Positions 54,719 through 64,000 of a DNA stretch of 64,000 nucleotides are shown here, piece by piece. Origin of the DNA: Littorina saxatilis (lineage: Eukaryota > Mollusca > Gastropoda > Littorinimorpha > Littorinidae). The stretch lies in assembly GCF_037325665.1 (NCBI RefSeq), contig NC_090250.1:27275121-27339120 (forward strand). Reading direction: 5' to 3'. The notes under the pieces are model-generated. The model was not told the origin of the DNA and did no database searches. It saw nothing but the letters and a program-made list of their open reading frames with translations. Each line of letters opens with the position of its first letter. Position 1 is the first letter of the stretch. The position numbers and the translations under genes are program-made.

Positions 54719-55577
54719 CTGCTAGACTGATCTTCGTGAAATTTCACATGAGAGTTCCTGGTTAAAATAGTAAATATGGTAAGATCAATTTGTGAAGTGT
54801 GCATCTGTATTATGCTTGGTGTTAAAATATGATTGCCAATTGCAAGTTGTGGTACAAAATCCGTGAATGAGAAATACTGTCATATTTGACTTGAAGATAA
54901 CAAAATTGCCAGTTACAACGGTGTACAAAAACCTAACTGTATATGCAATACTGAGACTTGGGTTGGGTTGGGGGGGGGGGGGGGGGGTGATAGGGTTTAC
55001 TGTATCATGAACTGGAATTCTGCTTCATGAGGTTCAAGAAACGACTTGCGTAACTAGGAATAATGTGTCTATCCATATCAACACCTGGGAGGTGAGTTAT
55101 TTCCCCTGGACTATACAAAAAGTGCAATAACCACAGTAGCCTCCTCAAATGAAAATGCAACCATTTTTGGTTCATAACCACTTGACAACCACAATTTTGA
55201 ACAGGAAAATAATTATGCAACCCACTCGTCTCAGCTGTAAAGTGCCTCTTCAATAGTAAGAATGTAATAATAACCAAAAAGCAGTGAATTAAGCAGCGCC
55301 AGCATTTTGTTTATGATGAGCAAAATTAATTAGGGCATTGTACCTTTTTCCCTGCTCCATTTTTCTCTTGCTCTGGCCAGTAAGTTAAAATGGCAAAAGG
55401 CTTGTTAATACTTAAAAAAAAATCAATATCCAAAAAGTTTAAAAATACTTTAAAAAACCCTGTTGCAGGGATGTACATGATGTACAAGAAGTAGCAATAG
55501 CCTCATACCTTATATTACAGCAAAACATTGCTCCGCACAACAAGTAAGGTAAAGCCTGTCCTTAATTGAGCGAAAGA
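54719..55577. other. Gene-free stretch
   Basis: A fragment of the 39832-type repeat lies at 54719-54766 and a G homopolymer at 54970-54987. Otherwise nothing is recognised. Confidence 0.5.
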
Positions 55578-55889
55578 CCGGCACGGTGGCCTAGTGGTAA
55601 GGCGTCCGCCCTGTGATCGGGAGGTCGTGGGTTCGAACCCCGGCCGGGTCATACCCAAGACTTTAAAATTAGCAATCTAGTGGCTGCTCCGCCTGGCGTC
55701 TGGCATTATGGGGTTAGTGCTAGGACTGGTTGGTCCGGTGTCAGAATAATGTGACTGGGTGAGACATGAAGCCTGTGCTGCGACTTCTGTCTTGTGTGTG
55801 GCACACGTTAAATGTCAAAGCAGCACCGCCCTGATATGGCCCTTCGTGGTCGGCTGGGCGTTAAGCAAACAAACAAACAAACAAAAAAT
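55578..55889 (+). mobile_element. SINE family A, full length
   Basis: The head has GGCCTAGTGGTAAGGCG (A box) and GTGGGTTCGAACCCCGG (B box and T-arm). The body includes 'tggcattatggggttagtgc' and 'gtctggcattatgg'; the tail is GGCGTTAAGCAAACAAACAA. Best reference copy in the window. Confidence 0.9.
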
Positions 55890-56052
55890 TGCGCAAAGTC
55901 GACTACGCGAAGTATATGCTTTGCCAAGCTGGCCGCACGGAGCTTTAGCACTGAGTTTTCGGAAAAAAGACTTTGCGAAGTCAACTTCGGGCTCAATCAA
56001 GGACTGCCTTTATGCTCATGAACCCATGGCCATTCGTGTTACACAGCAAAAC

Positions 56053-56429
56053 TTTCTTTCTTTCTTTCTTTATTTGGTGTTTAACGTCGTTTTCAACCAC
56101 GAAGGTTATATCGCGACGGGGAAAGGGGGGGAGATGGGATAGAGCCACTTGTTAATTGTTTCTTGTTCACAAAAGCACTAATCAAAAAATTGCTCCAGGG
56201 GCTTGCAACGTAGTACAATATATTACCTTACTGGGAGAATGCAAGTTTCCAGTACAAAGAACTTAACATTTCTTACATACTGCTTGACTAAAATCTTTAC
56301 AAACATTGACTATATTCTATACAAGAAACACTTAACAAGGGTAAAAGGAGAAACAGAATCCGTTAGTCGCCTCTTAAGACATGCTGGGGAGCATCGGGTA
56401 AATTCTTCCCCCTAACCCGCGGGGGGTTT
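56053..56429 (-). mobile_element. Family B retroposon with 68-bp flanking duplication
   Basis: On the - strand it runs from the 'cgcgggttagggggaagaat' start to the ACGACGTTAAACACCAAATA tail with AAAG repeats. The flanks 55985-56052 and 56430-56497 are direct repeats of 68 bp with one difference, much longer than the 11-15 bp seen at the other copies. Confidence 0.9.
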
Positions 56430-56497
56430 CTTCGGGCTCAATTAAGGACTGCCTTTATGCTCATGAACCCATGGCCATTCGTGTTACACAGCAAAAC

Positions 56498-57002
56498 ATG
56501 AAACTCCTATCCGCAGTGTTGGAACATTCGCCAATACAAAAGAATCAAAAGCACCCAAACTGTAAAAGACTGAGCACCTGAATGCTCATGCCTATCATAC
56601 AGCTACACATCAAAAGCTTACCACAGTTGTAAAATATGTCCAAAGCTTACAGCAGTTTTAAAACACATTTCAACACAAACAAAACAAAACCACTAAAAGT
56701 GCAATGTTTTGGCATCAGCAGTAAACAAGTATAGTCAAACCTGTTATTTTACCCCGAACTCGGCATATGATGCCTGTATGGCCGGGTTAAAACGGTCATA
56801 CACCTAAAAATCAACTGGTGCAAAAACATGAGTGAATGTGGGAGTTTTCAGCCCATGCATGAAGAAGAAGAAGAAGTCAAACCTGTTTATAACGACCACC
56901 CCAGGGACCCACTAAAAGTGGTTGTTATAGACAGGTGATTGCCATGGAACGGTGAATTATATAGAAAATGATTGTCATGGAATTCTTCTGACGGTCAGGT
57001 GG
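56498..57002. other. Spacer with retroposon end and MITE pieces
   Basis: A (GAA)n-tailed retroposon end lies at 56780-56868. From 56876 a segment starting 'gtcaaacctgtttataacga' looks like the left part of a MITE that is split by the element at 57003 and resumes as 'tggtcattatcaagtgtaca'. Confidence 0.5.
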
Positions 57003-57182
57003 TAGGGGCGGATCACAGCCTTTTCAAGGGGGGGTTTCCAAACTTCTTTTAGGGAAAATGTGTATGAAAATCAAGGAAAATGGAGCAATCTGGTGCAATT
57101 TGAGCACGTTTTTCTTTATTTTCAATTTTTTTTTAGGCTAGGGGAGGTTTCCGGAAACCCCCCCTGGATCCGCGCGCCCCTG
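57003..57182. mobile_element. Non-autonomous hAT element (CAGGGGCGGATC type)
   Basis: The left end 'taggggcggatcacag' and the right end, inverted, 'caggggcgcgcggatccagg' share AGGGGC and GGATC. Both continue into 'ggggggtttcc'. A run of A/T lies in the centre. GGTGG stands on both sides. Confidence 0.6.
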
Positions 57183-57555
57183 GGTGGTCATTATCAAGTG
57201 TACATCAAAGAAGAAGAACAATGGTGACTGCGCATGAGAGCCATACATAAAAATATACTTTACTCACGTGGGAATGAAGAATACGAAACAAACAACAGCA
57301 ACGTTTCAAACCCTAAGGTCTTCTTCAGGCACAATCATAGACAAAGTTAAAACGTTGCTGTTATTTGTTTCCATATGCTTCGTTCATACGTGAGTGCGGT
57401 ATTATTTGGGGGGTCTTTTTCTTGTACATCAAAAATCTGAATTCAGCAGCCGAACAAAATTCAGATGTGGTGTGAGAGCACACCGGGACAAGAAACAGGT
57501 GTAAGGACAGCAACAACAAAACACACAAAAATCTGAATTCAGCCTGAAATCAGTT

Positions 57556-60500
57556 CTACACTGGTCGTGCCACAACAAGGAACACACCGGATGGGTTGAC
57601 CCTCACAGTGAGAGTTGACGAGGGTTTGAACAGGCCTATGAACTTTCCTGTAAAACCCTCTGTGATGTTGTAAGAACCGGCACCGGTCAGTCCAAGCTCC
57701 GTGAGTTTTGTTTCAACTTGTTTGGGTCCTCCGCCGTTGATGAGAAAGTTGAGGAAAGCCAGGGCAAAGCTGCCTTTGGGTGAGATAGGCCTCATCCATA
57801 CTTGCATGTCTCCTGCCTGCAACAGAAGAGTGTATAGAGCTTATGTGTGAACAAATATAATGCTAAAACCTGTATTAAAGAAAGAAAGATATAGGAAGAA
57901 GTAAAATATAAACGGCACCCAGGAGCTTCGTTTGTGCATTGACATGAAAAGGTATTCAAGACACATTCTCAAGAATATTCACAAAAAGGGTAAAGTTTAA
58001 TTTTGTTTAAAGGGAGCTGATAGAAAGACAGAAAGAAAGAACAGGAGAAAAAAAATCTGACAGGCTGGATGGCTAATTCCCTTCAAACACGTTCTTTCTG
58101 CTTACCCTTATTTCTTAAGGTCTTCACACACACTCACTCTCTTTCTCTCTCTCTCACACATGCATGCATGCACACACACACACACACAAACTTGCACTTA
58201 CCAAGAGCTGAGTGCCAGGAATGCCCAGTGGGTCCTGGTTGATTGCAATGATGTTTTTGTTGAGCAGCAGTTCCCTCGACTCCTCTCTGATGTTGCGCAG
58301 GTCGTTGGACATGAGAAGGGGACCGGCCAGGATCGCCCATATGGCCATCTGTACTCGCTCTTGGTCATAGCTCAGACCATAGTTGCCCACAATTATCTGA
58401 AAAGGATCAATTACATGACAAAAATGTTGTCGAAAACAGCTTAAAAAGAAAACATGTAGTGGTTTAGGTAGCTCATGTCATGGCCATCTGTACATATCAC
58501 TGTATTCTATCGTACTGGGATTTTTGTCAGTTCAGCGAGGTGGCCTTGCTGCTGGCGGGCTAATTATAGTCGGACTCTTTCTTCCGCGCCGCGAGCCGAG
58601 CCGCGAAGCGGCTTGCCTCTCAGTTAGTCAGTCTGGAATCTGTCAGGGAAAATGGCGGTCTGCTGAAAATACGTGATTCTTTGTGTGAAAATGGGATCGT
58701 TTCCGTGACTTGAGCCGTGGATTACGTTCATCTTGTCTATTTGGTTACTCTGATATACAGGCTTTGTGTTTGTGCAAAGTAGAGGTTTTCTTCTGACTCG
58801 TTTTGTTTGATTTTGTAGCAATACTGAAATCACTCATACTAACACGTGCTTCTTTGTTCCTCTTGAAAAAACCAGAATGTGCGCGTTGTGTACCATTTTC
58901 TAACCACACTCAATGTTGATAGCAGCCACCAACTGTGTTTTTTATGTTGCCGTCAGTAAGTACTTAGTGTAAACTGTGTGATAGAGTGAGAATAAGGTTG
59001 CGTGCAGGGTGTTTGTGTTTGATTTCTGGAGCAGTTTTGTGCCGTAATTTTTGTTAACTCACGCGCTGCACGGTGCTCGGAACAGGCACTCGATACAAGA
59101 CACTTGTTTTATGCAGTACGACAATCACTGTGGCTGTAGACTCTAGTGCATTTCATCTTTTCTGTTTTTTTATTGCTTGTTTTGTTTTGCGTTTCCCCCC
59201 TTCTTTTTTGTTCTTCAGCATATGACGTATTTATTCCTGACTTAATTGTGATTGTAATTGTGCTTATATTCTTGCCTGTCTGTATGTGTGTACATGGTTT
59301 TGCTTGTTTATTGGTGTCAATTTCTTTCGATTTGTAGTCGCTCTATTTATTGATTTAAGGTGTCTCAGTTAAGAATGGCGGCAGTGCAACATACGGAAGA
59401 TCTCCACATATTTAGGCTTGAAATTACACCCACTCTATTCCATTACAATGCACGTCATCTTTTCTTTTCTTAAGCATCTCAGAGAAATAACAACCCCAAC
59501 TGTTGTGCTGTGTTGCTTTGTTTCGTTTTGTCTGTTCTGTTTTGTTTGCGATAATGAAAGAAACGTTAAATTGTCGTCGGATCGACGAGTTTTGTTTCCT
59601 GTGGTATATATGTTCTGCGCGAACTTAGAATCCGGTTTCATTCTAGAATGGACCGGGTCCAGGTTGGAATTCTAACCCTGCGCAAGTACAGGGGTGCCAT
59701 TCTAGAATGAAACCCTTGAATAAAGGGGGCCGTAATGTTTGTAGGTAAGACAGAGTTGTCTTCCCTTGAATTATCTCCACCTGCACCTTCCCTTTGATAA
59801 GATGGGGCTGATTTGTCTACCCCTGAAAAAAATCCTTTGGCGATCTTGCGATGTCATGTCATGTCAAGAAAGTTGACACTCCTGAGTACGCAATAAACAA
59901 AGGCAGACCATAGCAAGGGGGACTACCAGGGCGGTATTGTTTGCAGGGCAGTTGTTTTTGTGATGAGAGCCGGTTGCGGCCGCTTGCAATGTCAGCGCTG
60001 TCTCCCTCTCGGAAATGTCTGGTTTTTTGACAATTTTTTTCACAGACAGACAGACAGACAGACAGACGGTCAGACCGACTAACCGACAGACAGACCAACA
60101 GAAGGACAGAGTGAGTTATAGAGCTGTTGTCACAGGTTTAAAAAAAAGTTGACATTAACAAAAACAGAAATCAACAACAACTTTTGTCTGGTTTTATAAT
60201 ATTATGGGAAAAACATTGAAAGCAATTCATAGTAGTAGTACTACCACAACAAATACTCTCAAAGGGGAATTCCATGCCTAAAAGTTTGACAGTTTTTATT
60301 TAATCTATCAGAATCCCTACCTTCCAAACTGTGATATGCCCACGTTTCAAACTCTTCATGTATATGAATAAGATTAAGTCAGTCCGGAAATTTCCGTTCG
60401 TAGCGATCAGTGCTGAGTGTCTCTCAAAATCGTAATCACTTTCAGAACATCACATCACAATCCCAATTCACGATGTCTTTGAGTAAAGTGTAAAAAACCC

Positions 60501-62441
60501 GAAAAAAAACCCAACCAAACACACAAAAAACAAAAACAAACAGAAAATCCAGTTACAAGCGAGATCGTCAAAACACTGTCAGTCCGGAAATTTCCGTTCG
60601 TAGCGATCAGTGCTGAGTGTCTCTCAAAATCGTAATCACTTTCAGAACATCACAATCCCAATTCACGATGTCTTTGAGTAAAGTGTAAAAAACCCGGAAA
60701 AAAACCCCAACTAAACACACAAAAAACAAAAACAAACAGAAAATCCACATTTGTGGCTTTGGCTGTGTGATAGTCTAACTGAAATGACTATTCCAACTTG
60801 GACCCAAATTCCAACCTTGCGCAGGGCCGATTCTAGAATGGACCAGCAACAAGGGTTTCATTCTAGAATGGCACCCCTGTACTTGCGCAGGGTTAGAATT
60901 CCAACCTGGACCCGGTCCATTCTAGAATGAAACCGGATTCTAAGAACGCGCAGAACATATATACAAGTTTGTGAGAACAATAGTGAAAACACAGCCTGTG
61001 TTGAAAAACGTTCAAATCGACTTGTGTGCTGCTATTGGATTACTGATGTATGGCGCTGCAATGATACTAGTCAAAAGTCGTGTAGAGGAGTGGCCGTCAG
61101 GTAGGCTTTTTGTTTTCGTCACATGCAGCTAACAATTTGCATGAACATGTATTGAAAGACCGTTTTTTCTTTCTTTTATATTACAGGCATTAATTGCACT
61201 ATTTTGAATTATATAAACGCAAAACAAATTTCACATGCGCACCATACGCATGCCTATAATATGTTTTGTAAATACGACTGTATATACTCTGTTGTTTGTA
61301 TATATATTTTGCAAAGTGTTGTACATGTATATATCAGTGTACTTAGGGATTACCTTTGTCTTTTTTTCCAATATTTTGTGTTCTTTTATTGTGGCACATT
61401 GATTATGATGTTTTGTTTACTGTGTTGTCTTCTGTCCTCTTATAGATTGTGCCGTGCTTTGAGATGTTGGGTTTCCTGTTGATTTAACTGTAGCATGCAT
61501 GTGTTTTTCAGATCTGTAAGGTGTGGTATAATTATTTACTTGAAGAGCAAACACCTTTTTTAATTTTCTCATTTATCCTTTTTTCTGTCTTGTAAATTGT
61601 GGCATGTTTTATTTTATATAACTGACAAGTAGTATCCACTGTGTTGTCTTTTGCTAAATATTATGGCGCTTCGCGGGAGTTCCGGGTGTTAAGCGCAAGC
61701 AGGTGTTTATTATCAGCAGCTCACAGACTGATTACCAGTACACAGCCAGCGAGCCAGCCTTGTCGGCATCAGCTTACCGCTGTGTTTGCTGGCTGCCCGC
61801 GGCATATTCAGCATTTCTCAGTTCAAGCGCCAGTGGCAGTGTGTGGGAAAGACAGGGAAGGGGGAAGGGAGAGAGCTAATAGGAGGGATGGAGGTTGCTT
61901 TGGCGAGCTATTTTTAACTCCAGCTGACCGTGCATGGAATGGAATACAGTGATATGCCTGACTATATGGCTCAAATCAAAAAGGTTTTATTCAATGGTCA
62001 GCAGGATGTTAAACCAACTTTTTAAGATCAGTTCAGACACATGCAAAAACTTGTTTTGAGTCAATGTTTACCACCTAATTAGGATGAGCAAACACATGCT
62101 AAACAGAGAAAGAGAAGAACTTCGGAAAGAGAAAGGATGAAAAAATAGAGGGAGAGAGGGAGGGAGGGGTTAAACGGGAATAAAAGAGGAAGAGAGAGAG
62201 ACAGACAGAAATACAGACAAGAAGGGGACAAAATTATCAGGGAAACAGAATCCTTGTAGCTTATAAAGCAAGTGCAAACCTGATCAGGATCGTTGAATGC
62301 CCCTGGATGTGCAATGGCACTCAGGTTGACGGCGTTTTTGCCAAAGAATGACATAATATCCTGCACGATGGCCCACGAGTCCTCAATGTCCCGAGAGTTG
62401 CGCCAAATGTTGCACACCTCCGCGATCTGAGTATAGTTGGC
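57556..62441 (-). CDS. NAGA: GH27 alpha-N-acetylgalactosaminidase-like, 3' exons only
   Basis: Three exons, all phase 0 and with good splice sites: 62441-62280, 58396-58202 and 57816-57556 (stop). They encode 205 residues, the C-terminal half; the N-terminal exons with signal peptide and catalytic Asp nucleophile lie beyond the window. Exon one has CNIWRNSRDIEDSW and HPGAFNDPD, the latter containing the GH27 acid/base Asp region (WNDPD in vertebrates, here FNDPD). Exon two has VGNYGLSYDQERVQMAIWAI, GPLLMSNDLR and INQDPLGIPG, near-invariant in GH27. The last exon is the C-terminal beta-sandwich, where VWMRPISPKGS and VNPSGVF are closer to NAGA than to alpha-galactosidase A. The enzyme trims terminal alpha-linked sugars in lysosomes. 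Alternative: a related alpha-galactosidase. The 3.9-kb intron holds transposons. Confidence 0.85.
58397..59605. other. Left part of the large NAGA intron
   Basis: A GC-rich palindromic patch, 'gccgcgagccgagccgcgaa', lies near 58590. No exon-like segment is recognised. Confidence 0.5.
59606..60963. mobile_element. TIR element with about 118-bp terminal repeats
   Basis: 'tatatgttctgcgcgaactt' near 59607 is matched in inverse at about 60944-60963. The arms continue through 'ccggtttcattctagaatgg', 'ggttggaattctaaccctgc' and 'caggggtgccattctagaat'. Copies of TTCTAGAATG recur several times. No transposase. A 200-bp-spaced direct duplication (60381 and 60581, about 168 bp each) lies inside. Confidence 0.8.
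60381..60748. repeat. Direct duplication, 200-bp spacing
   Basis: 'agtccggaaatttccgttcg' begins both copies (60381 and 60581). They run about 168 bp and end in 'aacaaacagaaaatcca', with small indels between them. Confidence 0.85.
60964..62279. other. Right part of the large NAGA intron
   Basis: AT-rich, no exon or element recognised. A frame at 61641-61952 is GC-richer but has no family resemblance. GA-rich sequence lies at 62100-62220. Confidence 0.5.
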
Positions 62442-62597
62442 CTGCAAAGACACAAAAGAACAGTATTTTCTCTGGAAAAAAATGATCCGTTTGACATTTC
62501 GTTCTTTAAAAAGTACGTCCTCTCTTGTCCAAACGTCCCATAATATACAAACAAAATTAATGCTGTATCACTTTGACAAATTTATTCTTATTATATA

Positions 62598-63920
62598 CAG
62601 GGTCCCCACTGGTTTTTAGAAACAAAATTCCATGACTTTTCCATGACTTTCCATGAGCCTCAATAACATTTTCCATGACTAGATCCACAGGTCGCCATTT
62701 CCGAACACGCAAACTTTTTACGTCTTGTCACTACCAGTTTTGACCCTGGCTTGCTTTGCACTGAATTTGAGTCAGTTTCTACGCAGTGTCTCTTCGACAA
62801 GCAAGTCAAGCATTTGCTACGCAATCATATTATCGGTAATGTTTGCTGGTATTTCATTAAACTGGACCTGCCACTGTTTGTATCCATCTGCACTTTCGTA
62901 AATTCCGTTTCGTAACCGTCACTGTGACTTGACGAACTGTCATTTTTTTCACCGCGATACACAGTTCATTGCGAAGATCTTCCTCGGTAATTCGTTCCAA
63001 TTCCGCATACTTTTTGTTGTCAAGAAACAACTCGAAAGAAAGTTTCAAACTCATCATCCTTCATCTTGCTTGTCGAAGCGCTAAAGTACTTTATCAATGC
63101 AAAAACAAAAGCAGAAAACTTTGACGAAACCGACTCAAATGCAGCGCAGACGACACGACGAGATAACGGAAGAAAGTGTGCCTCGCTTTGGCTCAAGAGC
63201 CGTTAAAAATACCGTTATTCTCGTATGCAAATGTGACCCGTTCTCACAAAAGGGGGCCTAAGTCGGAATTTGGATATTTGGAGTTATGCATATCACTGGA
63301 AACTGCATTTAATAAGCTTTAATTTGATACCAAAAAGAAGTTTGTGTGAAAAAAATTGCGGAAGTTAAGTAAGTTACAACCGGACCATGTTCAAGGACGC
63401 CATTTTGAGAAAATCGCGATTTTTTCCTTCCCTAATTATAGTGTTGTGAGCGAATTTGTGTCTTTGAAGACATAATTAACACATTTAAATAATAAAACTC
63501 AACAAAATATTTCGGAATATGAAAGATTAGGGTATAAAGAGGTCATAAATGCAAAAAAATGAAAATCACCCAAGTAGGCCCTCGCTGCCTTTCTCAGCCG
63601 ATAGCTCGGAACGGCTCGCTGCGACTTAGGCCCTCGTTTGTGAGAACGGGTCACAAATACGAACGAGAAGTTGGTCATACGAACAAGCCTTGTGCTGGCG
63701 ACACAAATCGCTGCTGGTTGTCAAAGAGGGGGGGGGGAATGGCTGGGCAACGAAAATCACCGCTGGCGTGCTAAAGGTTAATTTAATCTTGCTTTCTTAT
63801 TTTTGTTAAATTCCATGACTTTCCATGACTTGAATTGAAATTCCATGACTTTCCAGGCCTGGAAAATTAAAAATCAAATTCCATGACTTTCCAGGTTTTC
63901 CATGACCTGTACGAACCCTG
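62598..63920. mobile_element. hAT-like element rich in CCATGACTTTCC repeats
   Basis: CAGGGTCCCCA at the left and, inverted, CAGGGTTCGTAC at the right are hAT-like ends. Subterminal 'ttccatgactttccatga' repeats occur at both sides. TATATA-type sequence flanks both ends (attatata and tatatata), an imperfect 8-bp duplication. No transposase is recognised inside. It lies in a NAGA intron. Confidence 0.7.
63233..63654. mobile_element. MITE nested in the hAT-like element
   Basis: GTGACCCGTTCTCACAAA at 63233 and its exact inverse ending at 63654 form terminal repeats, followed by 'gggcctaagtcg' on both sides. AAAT flanks both ends. Confidence 0.85.
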
Positions 63921-64000
63921 TATATATATACTGGCCAGCACAAACAGTAAACAAGCAACTCTCCCTATAACACAACTTAGCATACAATAAAGAATAATGA

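Noticed and set aside
55578-55655. A functional tRNA gene
   Set aside because: Same head occurs in the family A copies at 3848 and (truncated) 4592, followed each time by the same SINE body.
61641-61952. 103-codon + strand frame as a gene
   Set aside because: No recognisable domain, and it lies in the antisense direction within a NAGA intron; GC-rich composition explains the open frame.

Overview
The window looks like nuclear DNA of a gastropod mollusc, probably a caenogastropod close to Littorina. This is inferred from intron-rich genes, molluscan-style retroposons whose tails end in ACGTTAAACACC or GGCGTTAAGC plus AAAG or AAAC repeats, and many TIR elements. No database search was possible, so the taxon is a judgement. 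Three host genes are supported. A GH3-domain (adenylate-forming, GHDC-like) gene runs on the + strand (17336-23919, first coding exon not found). A complete alpha-tubulin gene runs on the - strand (37740 down to 28425, six coding exons, the first being only the ATG). The 3' part of a GH27 alpha-N-acetylgalactosaminidase-like gene runs on the - strand (62441 down to 57556, continuing past the right edge). A broken copy of the last alpha-tubulin exon lies on the + strand at 51.5 kb.

Region by region. 0.8-3.85 kb: the 3' part of a decayed Ty3/gypsy-type element with integrase, a PHD finger, and a downstream accessory region with a zinc-finger-like motif and the start of a TatD-like domain. 4.2-5.5 kb: a broken DDE-like transposase cut by two retroposons. 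5.4-9.16 kb: a 117/107-bp satellite that captured a retroposon tail and copied it. 9.16-12.43 kb: a 73-bp satellite split by a Tc1-family transposon with a full-length transposase, whose left terminal repeat carries a truncated LINE. 12.4-17.3 kb: mostly non-coding, with a hAT derivative nested in a second TIR element. 17.3-23.9 kb: the GH3 gene with MITE-rich introns. 24-28.4 kb: repeats between the convergent GH3 and tubulin genes. 28.4-37.9 kb: tubulin. 39.8-41.6 kb: a dispersed repeat and an orphan exon. 41.6-50.36 kb: a young BEL/Pao LTR element. 51.5-57.5 kb: tubulin pseudogene and retroposons. 57.5-64 kb: the GH27 gene with a large intron and hAT-like elements.

The host genes are unrelated housekeeping or metabolic genes and form no pathway. 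The points most worth following are the gypsy element with the PHD finger and TatD-like region; the short copies of exon edges spread through the tubulin introns, with a duplicated ATG exon; the nested satellite, Tc1 and LINE complex; and several unrelated retroposons that share one kind of 3' tail.
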